Origin: Formicincola oecophyllae
GTDB lineage: Bacteria > Pseudomonadota > Alphaproteobacteria > Acetobacterales > Acetobacteraceae
Assembly (NCBI RefSeq): GCF_006542395.2
Contig: NZ_CP038231.1
Coordinates: forward strand, 868,001 to 932,000
Direction of reading: 5' to 3'
DNA length: 64,000 bases
Part shown: positions 17,430 through 25,608 of the stretch, one piece after another
Numbering within the stretch: the first letter of the stretch is position 1
Layout of the letters: each line of letters opens with the position of its first letter
Program-made: the position numbers and the translations under genes
Notes under the pieces: generated by a model
Told to the model about the DNA's origin: nothing
The model's input: only the letters and a program-made list of their open reading frames with translations
Database searches by the model: none

Positions 17430-18524
17430 TCACACATTGAAACGGAACAGAAGGACATCGCCATCCTGAACCACATATTCCTTGCCCTCAATGCGCAAAC
17501 GCCCTTGCTCACGCGCTCCTGCCTCCCCCCCGTGGGTGACGTAATCATCGTAAGCAACCGTCTCGCAAGCAATGAAGCCACGCTCGAAATCATTGTGAAT
17601 CACAGCGGCCGCCTGGGGAGCCTTGGTGCCAGCCGTGATGGTCCAGGCGCGGGTCTCCTTGGGGCCCACTGTAAAGTAGGTGCGCAGCCCCAGCAGGTCG
17701 TAGCCAGCCTTGATGACACGGTCCAGGCCACTGTCAGCCAGGCCCAGCCCCTCCAGGAACTCGGCCCTTTCCCCTTCGGGAAGTTGGCTCACCTCCGCCT
17801 CAATGGCAGCGGAGACCACAACCACGCCGGCGCCCTCGGCAGCGGCCTTCTTGCGCACAGCCTCTGAATGGGCATTGCCAGTGGCTGCTGATTCCTCGTC
17901 AACATTGCACACATAAAGCACTGGCTTAGTGGTCAGGAGCTGCAGCCGGGCCACGGCCTCCTCCTGCCCAGGCTGGACAGCAGTGCGGGCAGGCTTGCCA
18001 GCGCGCAGCGCCTCCACTAAGGGGGCAGCGAGCTCAAGGCTCGCCTTTGAGTCGCGGTCACCACCACGGGCGCGTTTCTCCCAGCCAGCCATGCGCCGCT
18101 CCAGGCTCTCCAAGTCAGACAGCATGAGCTCCGTCTCGATAATGTCAGCATCACGCACAGGATCAACGCCGCCCTCCACATGGGTGACGTCATCGTCCTC
18201 AAAGCAACGCAGAACGTGGATGATGGCATCCACCTCACGGATGTTGGCCAGGAATTGGTTGCCTAACCCTTCCCCCTTGGAAGCGCCGCGCACCAGGCCT
18301 GCGATGTCGACAAACTCCAGGCTAGTGGGAACGATTTTCTGCGATTTGCCCGCTTTGGCCAAAACATCCAAACGCTGGTCGGGCACAGCCACACGGCCTG
18401 TGTTGGGCTCGATGGTGCAGAAGGGGTAATTGGCCGCCTGCGCAGCTGCAGTCTGCGTCAAGGCGTTGAACAGGGTGGACTTGCCCACATTGGGCAGACC
18501 AACGATGCCATTGTTGAATCCCAT
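17430..18524 (-). CDS. ychF: Redox-responsive ATPase YchF (OLA1 family)
   Basis: Obg-family P-loop protein that prefers ATP and binds the ribosome. G1 is GIVGLPNVGKSTLFNALT, G3 is DIAGLVRGASKGEGLGNQFL, the G4 position reads YVCNVDEE rather than NKxD as expected of this family, and the C-terminal TGS domain ends with EGKEYVVQDGDVLLFRFNV. The 364-aa length is typical. It is followed by proA and preceded by pth, a common pairing. Confidence 0.96.
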   Translation of the reverse strand: MGFNNGIVGLPNVGKSTLFNALTQTAAAQAANYPFCTIEPNTGRVAVPDQRLDVLAKAGKSQKIVPTSLEFVDIAGLVRGASKGEGLGNQFLANIREVDAIIHVLRCFEDDDVTHVEGGVDPVRDADIIETELMLSDLESLERRMAGWEKRARGGDRDSKASLELAAPLVEALRAGKPARTAVQPGQEEAVARLQLLTTKPVLYVCNVDEESAATGNAHSEAVRKKAAAEGAGVVVVSAAIEAEVSQLPEGERAEFLEGLGLADSGLDRVIKAGYDLLGLRTYFTVGPKETRAWTITAGTKAPQAAAVIHNDFERGFIACETVAYDDYVTHGGEAGAREQGRLRIEGKEYVVQDGDVLLFRFNV

Positions 18525-18599
18525 TGCCTGCCTGCTCCTGTCCTGATCTCAAATATAATAGATGTGTCAACAACAAGGACCATGCCCTTGGCAGGCCCA

Positions 18600-19178
18600 T
18601 CAGCTGCGCAGCAAGCTCACCTTGCTCATGAAAGCACTGCCATCGCCTGCGGCCAAAAGTGGTGCGGCACGCGCAACAGCGTCCAGCCATGCTTCCAATG
18701 GGGGACGCTCAGCGCTGTTAAAATCCCCCAGCACATGGCCAGTCACGCGTTCACGCGCACCAGGGTGGCCAATGCCCATGCGGACACGTTGATAATTCTG
18801 CACGCCTAGCATTTTATCCATGGAACGCAAGCCATTATGGCCTGCGGCGCCACCGCCTGTTTTGACCTTCATGCGGCCAAAATCAAGGTCAAGCTCATCA
18901 TGGAAGACCGTGATGTCCTCCACGGGGATTTTGTAAAAGGCAGCCCCTTGCTGAACACTTTCACCTGAAAGGTTCATGTAAGTTGCAGGTTTGAGAAGGA
19001 GAATGCGCACCCCCCCAAAACGGCCTTCACTGGCCAGCCCCCTGAAGCGCGCACGCCAGGGTGTGAAGGAAGGCTCCAACGCCTGAATAGCATCCACAGC
19101 CATGAAACCGATATTGTGGCGGTTGCCACGCATAGCAGAACCAGGGTTGCCCAGTCCCACCCACAATTTCATGCCCAT
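18600..19178 (-). CDS. pth: Peptidyl-tRNA hydrolase
   Basis: Recycles peptidyl-tRNA released from stalled ribosomes. Motifs: LWVGLGNPGSAMRGNRHNIGFMAVD with the catalytic His, LLKPATYMNLSGESV, FHDELDLDFGRMKVKTGGGAAGHNGLRSM and the closing RVRMGIGHPG. AAGGGGG lies about 9 bases before the ATG at 19178. It forms the usual rplY-pth-ychF order. Confidence 0.96.
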   Translation of the reverse strand: MGMKLWVGLGNPGSAMRGNRHNIGFMAVDAIQALEPSFTPWRARFRGLASEGRFGGVRILLLKPATYMNLSGESVQQGAAFYKIPVEDITVFHDELDLDFGRMKVKTGGGAAGHNGLRSMDKMLGVQNYQRVRMGIGHPGARERVTGHVLGDFNSAERPPLEAWLDAVARAAPLLAAGDGSAFMSKVSLLRS

Positions 19179-19325
19179 GCCACCATGCCCCCTTCAAGCT
19201 GCGCCTTGGTGGGGCGCCGCACCTAGCGTGGTGGCACGCATGGCAGCGGCAGGGCACCGTTCAAGCCTACCAGCACGCCACAGCGCACCCTGTGCGGCAC
19301 CCCAGGTTGGTTTCCCCCTGCTGAG

Positions 19326-19970
19326 TTATTTCTTCTCAGGCTCAGGAGCGGGGTTGGCGGTCTCCACCTCAGAGGCAGCGCTCTCCTCTTCAGGTTCAGC
19401 CTCCACCTGCGGTGCGGAGATGGAAGCCACCACGAAGTTCTCCTCGTGGACCAGCGGCACCACGTTGGCCGTGCCCTCCAGGTCTTCCCAACGGATATTG
19501 TCGTTGATGTCGAGCTTGCTCAAATCAGCAACGAAGTGCTCTGGCAGATGCTCAACGTCCGTTTGGACGTCAACATTGTGGCGGGCGATGTTCAGGACGC
19601 CACCACGCTTGATACCAGGGCTCTCCTCCTCACCCTTGAAGACCACGCTGACCGGCACAGTGATTTTATGGCCAGGCACCAAGCGCAGGAAATCAATGGA
19701 GATGGGCGCATCTGAAACCGGGTGGAACTGAATAGCGCGGATCAAGGCATGTACTGGGGTGCCGTCCACATCAAAGTTATAGACGCGTGACTGCCAGCCG
19801 CCACGGTGCAGTTCCTTCATGATCTGGCGTGGGTCAAGCTGCACCAGCGTAGGGGCCTGCTTGCCACCGTAAACCACGCCCGGCACTTGGCCGGCGCGCC
19901 TCGTGGCGCGCGCTGCCCCCTTACCTGCATCTGCGCGTCCAGAGACTTCAAGGGATGTCATTTTTGCCAC
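19326..19970 (-). CDS. rplY: 50S ribosomal protein L25, CTC form
   Basis: 5S rRNA-binding ribosomal protein with the general-stress CTC extension. The N-terminal L25 beta-barrel (GKGAARATRRAGQVPGVVYG) is followed by the TL5/CTC domain (PVSVVFKGEEESPGIKRGGV). The C-terminus is an acidic Glu/Ala/Pro tail. The start is a GTG at 19970, supported by AAGGAG 7 bases upstream; an ATG three codons later is less well placed. Confidence 0.95.
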   Translation of the reverse strand: MAKMTSLEVSGRADAGKGAARATRRAGQVPGVVYGGKQAPTLVQLDPRQIMKELHRGGWQSRVYNFDVDGTPVHALIRAIQFHPVSDAPISIDFLRLVPGHKITVPVSVVFKGEEESPGIKRGGVLNIARHNVDVQTDVEHLPEHFVADLSKLDINDNIRWEDLEGTANVVPLVHEENFVVASISAPQVEAEPEEESAASEVETANPAPEPEKK

Positions 19971-20032
19971 AATGGGGCTCCTTAAATAATCGAATAGCCT
20001 GAATGATTAGTGAGCGCTCTCAATAATCTGGG

Positions 20033-20062
20033 CCAGCCAAGCCTCCAGGGGTGCCTGGCTGG
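20033..20062 (-). terminator. Hairpin between pgeF and rplY
   Basis: CCAGCCA (20033-20039) pairs with TGGCTGG (20056-20062) in the 138-base gap between pgeF and rplY. There is no T-run, so a factor-independent terminator is doubtful. Confidence 0.25.
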
Positions 20063-20108
20063 TTGCCTGCCCTAGCTGATTTTAAGCCCAATTACAATCC
20101 AGCCCCCT

Positions 20109-20930
20109 TTAGGCTGGTCGCGCACGAATAGCTGAAAGTTGACGCCCCGTTGGGCCGCCACCTGTTAGGTGGGTGCGGCGGTAACTGAAAAAGCGCCCAT
20201 CACGCACCGTGTCCACCGCCATGACCCGCACAGCGTCCACGCCAGCCAGGCGCAGCCGTAACGCAACATAGGCTGGCAAATTGAACATGAAGTGCCCTGA
20301 CCGTACGGCAGGGGTGAAAAGGTGAGCCGCCGCCTGCTGAGCCACCCCTGGGGTGCCATCCAGCACAGCGCTGCGCATGTCAGCGCCCGTTTCATAGCTG
20401 GCAGGGCCGATGGCAGGCCCTACAACAGCCTGCACAGTGGCTGGCACAGCGCCAAGATCCACCATGGCGGCCACTGTATTCTCCAGAACACCTCCCACAG
20501 CGCCCCGCCAACCAGCATGGGCAGCGCCCACCACAGCACCACCCTCTGTGGCCAGGAGGACAGGAACGCAATCAGCCGTCACCACTGACAACACAAAGGC
20601 TGGGTCATCGCTCACCAAGGCATCCGCTTTTTCCTTGGCCACCGTTTCCCTCCAACTTTCCGTGGCTAAGGCGCCCCGCACTGTGAGCACACGCGCCCCA
20701 TGAACTTGCTCCGCCCCTAGGAGGTGCTCAGGCGTGACACCCAGCCAACTGGCTACCCGCCCCCTGTTGGTTGCGACATTGCTGGCTGCGTCATCAGTCA
20801 GAAGGCCTGTGTTGAGGCTTTCATAAGGACTGTGCGACACGCCCCCAAAGCGATTGAAGAAACCATGCCACAGCCCCTGCGCTTTCCAGGTGTCATCTTG
20901 CAGGGGATCAAGGTGAGGGGTGGTGTCCAT
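20109..20930 (-). CDS. pgeF: Peptidoglycan editing factor PgeF / multicopper polyphenol oxidase family (YfiH)
   Basis: Laccase-domain (DUF152) protein; members have been linked to peptidoglycan editing and to purine nucleoside cleavage. Visible signatures: FFNRFGGVSHSPYESLNTG, GAEQVHGARV, VTADCVPVLLAT, AAHAGWRGAVGGVLE and VGPAIGPASYETG, which carry the His/Cys metal ligands. The ATG at 20930 sits 2 bases after the lgt stop; a TTG two codons earlier is unsupported. Coupled to lgt, as in related alphaproteobacteria. Confidence 0.92.
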   Translation of the reverse strand: MDTTPHLDPLQDDTWKAQGLWHGFFNRFGGVSHSPYESLNTGLLTDDAASNVATNRGRVASWLGVTPEHLLGAEQVHGARVLTVRGALATESWRETVAKEKADALVSDDPAFVLSVVTADCVPVLLATEGGAVVGAAHAGWRGAVGGVLENTVAAMVDLGAVPATVQAVVGPAIGPASYETGADMRSAVLDGTPGVAQQAAAHLFTPAVRSGHFMFNLPAYVALRLRLAGVDAVRVMAVDTVRDGRFFSYRRTHLTGGGPTGRQLSAIRARPA

Positions 20931-20932
20931 GA

Positions 20933-21826
20933 TCAATCAACCTTCCCTTGAGGTTCTAGGCTTTGCTCTGCTGGGGAATCAAGCAAACGTGGCGTGGCGC
21001 CAGCTCCCACGGCCTCAGCCAGGACTGGCGGCCTGCGGAGGGCATGCACAATCAGCCCTAACCCAGCAAGCGCCATGGGGATGCACAACAATTGGCCCAT
21101 CGTGGCGTGTCCTGCCAGGAAGCCAATGTTGGCATCAGGCTGCCTGAAGAACTCGCACCCAGCACGCGCCACAGCGTAACCCAGCAGAAACAGACCTGAA
21201 ATCAGCCCTGGCCTGGCGCGTAAGGCTGGGCGCAGCACGGCACTGAACAGCAGGGCAAACAGCAGAAGGCCTTCAGCACAGGCTTCGTAAAGTTCTGAAG
21301 GATAACGGGGCAGAGGGCCTGCCTGAGGGAAAATCATCGCGCCAGGCCAACCTGGCGCCGCCACCCGCCCCCAAAGCTCACCATTAATGAAATTGGCGCA
21401 CCGCCCCAGGAACAATCCAATGGGCACCACCACGACAATGCGGTCAGAGAAAGCCAGGAAAGACAATTTGCGCCGCCAACAAAATAGCGCCAGCGCCAGC
21501 ACCACACCCAATGCCCCGCCATGGAAGGACATGCCGCCTTTCCAGGTCTCCAGAATGGCCAGGGGGTGGGTGAAGTAAAAATCAGGCCTGTAAAACAGCA
21601 CATAGCCCAAGCGCCCCCCCAGCAGTACGCCCAGCACGGCGTAAAGCATGAAATCATCCACTTCCGCCGAAGTGGCTACGCGCGGCTTCAAGCTGCAAAG
21701 CCACTTGGCCAAAGGCAGCGCTATTAAGAAAGCGGTGATATAAGCCAGTGCGTACCAGCGCACGCTGAGCGGGCCGAGCGTGAAGGCCACGGGATTAAAG
21801 TGTGGGAAAACCAACGGTGCGCTCAT
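20933..21826 (-). CDS. lgt: Phosphatidylglycerol-prolipoprotein diacylglyceryl transferase
   Basis: Inner-membrane enzyme that adds diacylglycerol to the lipobox cysteine of prolipoproteins. Seven membrane helices are expected; key segments are RWYALAYITAF, KGGMSFHGGALGVVLAL (catalytic His) and the family signature GRCANFINGELWGR. Length 297 aa is normal. The C-terminal 30 residues are a soluble extension. Confidence 0.95.
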   Translation of the reverse strand: MSAPLVFPHFNPVAFTLGPLSVRWYALAYITAFLIALPLAKWLCSLKPRVATSAEVDDFMLYAVLGVLLGGRLGYVLFYRPDFYFTHPLAILETWKGGMSFHGGALGVVLALALFCWRRKLSFLAFSDRIVVVVPIGLFLGRCANFINGELWGRVAAPGWPGAMIFPQAGPLPRYPSELYEACAEGLLLFALLFSAVLRPALRARPGLISGLFLLGYAVARAGCEFFRQPDANIGFLAGHATMGQLLCIPMALAGLGLIVHALRRPPVLAEAVGAGATPRLLDSPAEQSLEPQGKVD

Positions 21827-21935
21827 GCCCAGTTCCTTGCTGTGGTGGCGTGAACCACCTGTTTGCCTGCAGTCTGGGCAGATTTCAAAACATGCGGCCC
21901 AAGGCGCCCCAACGCGGCAGGGCTTAAACTAGGGC

Positions 21936-22958
21936 TCAAAGTGTGCGCGGCCCAGCAGGCCCTGCCTGCATAAGGTAGGATTGCACATAACGCCGCACCC
22001 CCTCCTCAAGTGGGGTGAAGGGGGCCTGATAACCAGCTTCCCGCAACGCATCCATGTTAGCCTGGGTGTAGTATTGGTACTGCCCCTGCAGCCGCTGTGG
22101 CATGGGAACGTAGGTGATGGCCTCTGGCCTATCTGCTGCCTGGCAAACGGCGCGTGCCAGATCACTGTAACTGCGCGCCTGGCCAGTGCCGCAGTTGAAA
22201 AGCCCGCAGACGTGGGGATTCCGTAGCAGCCACAGCACCACGTCAACGCAGTCTCCCACCCAAATGAAGTCACGCTTCTGCTGGCCATCGGCCACGCTGG
22301 GGTCGTCAGACTTGAAAAGTGTCAGGGGGCGGCCCGCTGCAAGCTCATCATACTTGACCTTGATGACCGACATCATGGCGCCCTTGTGGTATTCATTGGG
22401 GCCATAGACATTGAAAAACTTCAGGCCAGCCCACTGAGGGGGGGAGGGATGGCCCCTTTCCAGGGCTTGGCACACCCACAGGTCAAACGCCTGCTTGCTC
22501 CATCCATAAAGGCTCGTGGGGCGCAGCCGTTCCAAACCCTCCAAACCATCCCTAAAGTCATTAACAGCACTGCCATAGGTGGCTGCGGAGGAAGCGTAGA
22601 TGAACGGCACGCGTGCTCGCGCGCACCACCGCCAAAGCTGCTGGGGCAGCGCCACATTGGTGCGCCACACCAGGTCGCCATCCTTGGCCGTGGTCTCGCT
22701 GATGGCGCCCAAGTGCACAACAGCACGCAAAGCCGGGGCGCGCTCCAGCCATGTTGAGAGAGCTTCAGGCGCCACCACCTCCAGGGGGGGGTGGGCAGCG
22801 AGGTTGCGCCAGCGCCCAGGCTGCGCCTGTCCTGTGCTCAAAGCGCTGGATGCCCCGCCACCAAGCCAGTCAGCAACAATGGTTTGGCGGTTTTGCGCAA
22901 ACAACCTCTCCTGCAGGCAGGAGCCGATGAATCCAGCACCACCAGTAATCAGTATCAT
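21936..22958 (-). CDS. hldD: ADP-L-glycero-D-manno-heptose 6-epimerase
   Basis: Makes the L-glycero form of ADP-heptose for lipopolysaccharide core. Extended SDR with Rossmann motif MILITGGAGFIGSCL, active-site YGWSK (Tyr-x-x-x-Lys) after YASSAATYG, and NVYGPNEYHKGAMMSV plus RDFIWVGDCVDVV typical of HldD/RfaD. The ATG at 22958 gives the standard N-terminus; an in-frame GTG at 22991 after AGGA would add 11 residues. Shows that this organism makes a heptose-containing LPS core. Confidence 0.93.
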   Translation of the reverse strand: MILITGGAGFIGSCLQERLFAQNRQTIVADWLGGGASSALSTGQAQPGRWRNLAAHPPLEVVAPEALSTWLERAPALRAVVHLGAISETTAKDGDLVWRTNVALPQQLWRWCARARVPFIYASSAATYGSAVNDFRDGLEGLERLRPTSLYGWSKQAFDLWVCQALERGHPSPPQWAGLKFFNVYGPNEYHKGAMMSVIKVKYDELAAGRPLTLFKSDDPSVADGQQKRDFIWVGDCVDVVLWLLRNPHVCGLFNCGTGQARSYSDLARAVCQAADRPEAITYVPMPQRLQGQYQYYTQANMDALREAGYQAPFTPLEEGVRRYVQSYLMQAGPAGPRTL

Positions 22959-23191
22959 GGCCCTTGCATCGCTTATTTTCGCGCTCCCCACAGTTCCTGG
23001 CTGGCATGTGAAACGGATTGCCTAACTCTGTAAACATGACAGGGGCAAAATCTGTTATTCACTACAGCTACATCTTCATGTCACCTTGCGGTCACGTCAG
23101 CTTGGCAACAATAACGTCCTACCAAAGCGCCACCCCTGAACGCCGGCCAGACCAAACCCACTATCCCAACTTTATGTTAAGGAGATCCACC

Positions 23192-23488
23192 ATGGCAGAA
23201 CGTCCACGCCTTTTTGATGACATCACCGGCTTGGCCGGCACAGCCCTTTCCGCCTTCCAAGGTGCCAAGGAGGAATTGGAATCACTGGGCAAAGGTCGCC
23301 TTGAGGAAATCGTCAACCGACTTGATTTGGTGCGCCGCGATGAGTTTGACGCTTTAGCTGAGATGGCCGCTCGCTGCCGCCGTTCAGAAGAGGAGCTGAC
23401 CGCCCGCGTGGCCCAGTTGGAAAAACAGGTGCAGAGCCTCTCCGACCAGGTGAGCGCCCTTTCCGCGACTGAAACAGCCGGGCTCTGA
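23192..23488 (+). CDS. ubiK: Ubiquinone biosynthesis accessory factor UbiK
   Basis: Small coiled-coil protein (98 aa; BMFP/YqiC family) that assists the Ubi complex. The N-terminal amphipathic half (DDITGLAGTALSAFQGAKEE) is followed by the coiled coil VNRLDLVRRDEFDALAEMAARCRRSEEELTARVAQLEKQV. The ATG at 23192 follows a strong AAGGAG (23179-23184); the long upstream open frame is not supported. Confidence 0.88.
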   Translation: MAERPRLFDDITGLAGTALSAFQGAKEELESLGKGRLEEIVNRLDLVRRDEFDALAEMAARCRRSEEELTARVAQLEKQVQSLSDQVSALSATETAGL

Positions 23489-23568
23489 AAACGGAGCGCC
23501 AACCCTGGCCCTGTTTCCCGTAGCTTGCCACCACGACTTGCCTGCCCCTGAAAGGTCGCGCTGCCATC

Positions 23569-24384
23569 ATGACATCTTCCCCCAACACCATTCTGCTGGC
23601 TGGCTGTGGCCATATGGGTTCAGCGCTGCTTCATGGCTGGCTCAAGTCAAAACTGCCCCTGCGCCTTTATGTTCTAGACAGGCATTACCAGCCCCCGGCA
23701 GGCGCCCCTGTGACAGTGTGGCGCACCCTTGCGGACATCCCAGAGGATTTCAGGCCAGACATGGTTGTTCTGGCCGTCAAACCCAAAGGTGCTGACGCTT
23801 TCCTGGAAGCACTCCATGAACGGTTAGGCCGTGGCCTCAGCCACGCTACCCTCCTTTCCGTTGCCGCAGGGCGCAGCTGCGCCAATTTGGCCAAGGCTTC
23901 AGGTGGGATGGCGGTGGTACGCGCCATGCCCAACACCCCAGCTGCCATCGGCGCTGGCACTACAGGCCTTTACAGCGCCCCTGACGTGCCGCCTGCGCGT
24001 GCCGCCTTGGCTGCCCAGCTTATGAAGGCCGTTGGCGCCGTGGTGGAGGTGCCGCATGAAAACGACCTGGCTGCCGTCACGGCCATCTCTGGCTCTGGTC
24101 CAGCTTATGTGTTCCTGTTGGCGGAACTGCTTGAGAAAGCTGGCCAACATTTGGGGCTGAATGCGGAAACAGCCAAGCTGCTGGCGCGCAACACGGTTTA
24201 TGGCGCTGGCGAGATGCTGCATGAGGACCCTTTGAGCGCTGAACAGCTGCGCCGCAATGTCACCAGCCCAGGCGGCACTACTGAAGCTGCGCTCAAAGTA
24301 TTTATGGCGCCAGATGCCTGGCCAGCCACAGTCGAGCGCGCCACGGAGGCTGCCGCGCACCGCGCTGATGAGCTCAGCCAGTGA
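23569..24384 (+). CDS. proC: Pyrroline-5-carboxylate reductase
   Basis: NAD(P)H-dependent last step of proline synthesis. The Rossmann start ILLAGCGHMGSALLHGWL, VVLAVKP, VVRAMPNTPAAIGAGTTG and the C-terminal signature SGSGPAYVFLLAELL through RRNVTSPGGTTEAALKVF are all intact. Length 271 aa is normal. Lies between ubiK and a COQ9/TetR-like gene in one direction. Confidence 0.95.
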   Translation: MTSSPNTILLAGCGHMGSALLHGWLKSKLPLRLYVLDRHYQPPAGAPVTVWRTLADIPEDFRPDMVVLAVKPKGADAFLEALHERLGRGLSHATLLSVAAGRSCANLAKASGGMAVVRAMPNTPAAIGAGTTGLYSAPDVPPARAALAAQLMKAVGAVVEVPHENDLAAVTAISGSGPAYVFLLAELLEKAGQHLGLNAETAKLLARNTVYGAGEMLHEDPLSAEQLRRNVTSPGGTTEAALKVFMAPDAWPATVERATEAAAHRADELSQ

Positions 24385-24452
24385 GCTGCAACCCCCTCCA
24401 AGCTCCTTTGTGAACTGCACCCCCTTAACATTCGCCACCCCAGGACATCACC

Positions 24453-25157
24453 ATGGCTTCACAAGCAAATGCCACGACACCCACCCCCCAGGAAAAACGC
24501 TTGCTGCAGTCAGCTATGGCCTTGGCTGGGGAGCGGGGTTGGCATGGCTTCACCTTAGTGCAGGCCGCTGAACAGGCAGCCATTCCCTTAGCGCAGGCAC
24601 GGGTGTTGTGCCCCTTCAAACCAGTGCTGATGGGCTGGCTTGAAGCCATGGCAGACAGCCGCGCCCTTTCCAACCCCGCTTCAGGCACTGTACGTGAGAA
24701 ACTGTTTGAGCAGCTCATGGCACGCCTGGACGTTTTCCAGGATTACCGCCCAGGTGTTGTGGCGGCGCTGCGGGTAACCCCTCTGGACCCGGCCCTGGCG
24801 ATAACAGGCCTGGTTTCCGGCCTGGGCAGCCTGCGTTGGTTGGCTGACCGCGCTGGATTAGACAGGCGTGGCCTCCTTGGCTTGGTGCGCCTGCAGGCCC
24901 TTGGTATGGCTTGGATGATGACGTTGCGCACGTGGGAACGTGATAAGGGGCCTGACATGGCCCAAACCATGAAAACGCTGGACGAGGGCCTAGAGCGCCT
25001 AGAGCGCAGGGGATTCCTGAAGGCCGCACAGCCAATTGCCGAGCCTGCTGAGCCAGGCGTTCCTGACCACCTCATCATCACTGGTGGCGCAGCCAGCAGC
25101 CCTAAAGGCCAGGATGGTGACGATAGCTGGCCAGATGAGCTGCCCCCAGACCTTTGA
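24453..25157 (+). CDS. COQ9/TetR-like helical protein
   Basis: The first 60 residues look like a TetR helix-turn-helix (LLQSAMALAGERGWHGFTLVQAAEQAAIP), but the rest, with LRWLADRAGL, GMAWMMTLRTWERDKGPDMAQTMKTLDEGLERLER, resembles the COQ9 family of ubiquinone lipid-binding proteins, which shares the TetR fold. The position two genes after ubiK supports a link to ubiquinone synthesis rather than transcription. The last 40 residues are Gly/Pro/Asp-rich and probably disordered. The choice between the two functions is not settled by sequence reading. Confidence 0.6.
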   Translation: MASQANATTPTPQEKRLLQSAMALAGERGWHGFTLVQAAEQAAIPLAQARVLCPFKPVLMGWLEAMADSRALSNPASGTVREKLFEQLMARLDVFQDYRPGVVAALRVTPLDPALAITGLVSGLGSLRWLADRAGLDRRGLLGLVRLQALGMAWMMTLRTWERDKGPDMAQTMKTLDEGLERLERRGFLKAAQPIAEPAEPGVPDHLIITGGAASSPKGQDGDDSWPDELPPDL

Positions 25158-25270
25158 AGGCGCTTTTGCTAGGGTGCCTTCATGGGGTCGAAGGCACGCC
25201 AGGGTTTTCACGTCTTACAAATAAAGTACTTTACCTTGCGCTGTCTGCAGGCTAGAAAGCAGAAGCGCTT

Positions 25271-25345
25271 TGGGGCGTAGCCAAGCGGTAAGGCAGCGGA
25301 TTTTGATTCCGCCATGCGGAGGTTCGAATCCTCCCGCCCCAGCCA
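25271..25345 (+). tRNA. tRNA-Gln (anticodon TTG)
   Basis: A 75-base cloverleaf: acceptor arms TGGGGCG and CGCCCCA with discriminator G and an encoded CCA end; anticodon loop TTTTGATT with TTG reading CAA; T-loop GGTTCGAATCC. The U1-A72 acceptor pair is usual for bacterial glutamine tRNA. Confidence 0.96.
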
Positions 25346-25379
25346 TTTCATTTTCTAAAATCAATTGCTTTTTGCGGGC

Positions 25380-25507
25380 CTTGGCAGTGCTGCCAAGCAG
25401 CCTGCAATGGTCCTTGACCAGCCCTGCGCTGCAGGGCTGATTGGCAAGTCTTATCGTGCTAGGGTGGTTCTTGGCCCAGAAACGCGTCAACCACAAAGCG
25501 TTTCTGG
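25380..25507 (+). other. Three consecutive hairpins between tRNA-Gln and the helicase gene
   Basis: Perfect inverted repeats lie in series: CTTGGCAG/CTGCCAAG (25380-25397, 2-base loop as written), CAGCCCTGC/GCAGGGCTG (25419-25427 and 25431-25439) and CCAGAAACGC/GCGTTTCTGG (25476-25485 and 25498-25507). None is followed by a T-run. They could be tRNA processing/termination structures, a small RNA, or a leader of the helicase transcript. No protein gene is credible in 25346-25608. Confidence 0.5.
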
Positions 25508-25608
25508 TAAGGCGGCCTGATGGAGCGGCAATCAGCCCTCCCAGGTGGGTTTGGCAAATGGCCCCCTAACAAGGCGCCCTCACTCACCAGCTTTGAGAGG
25601 ACAGCGCC

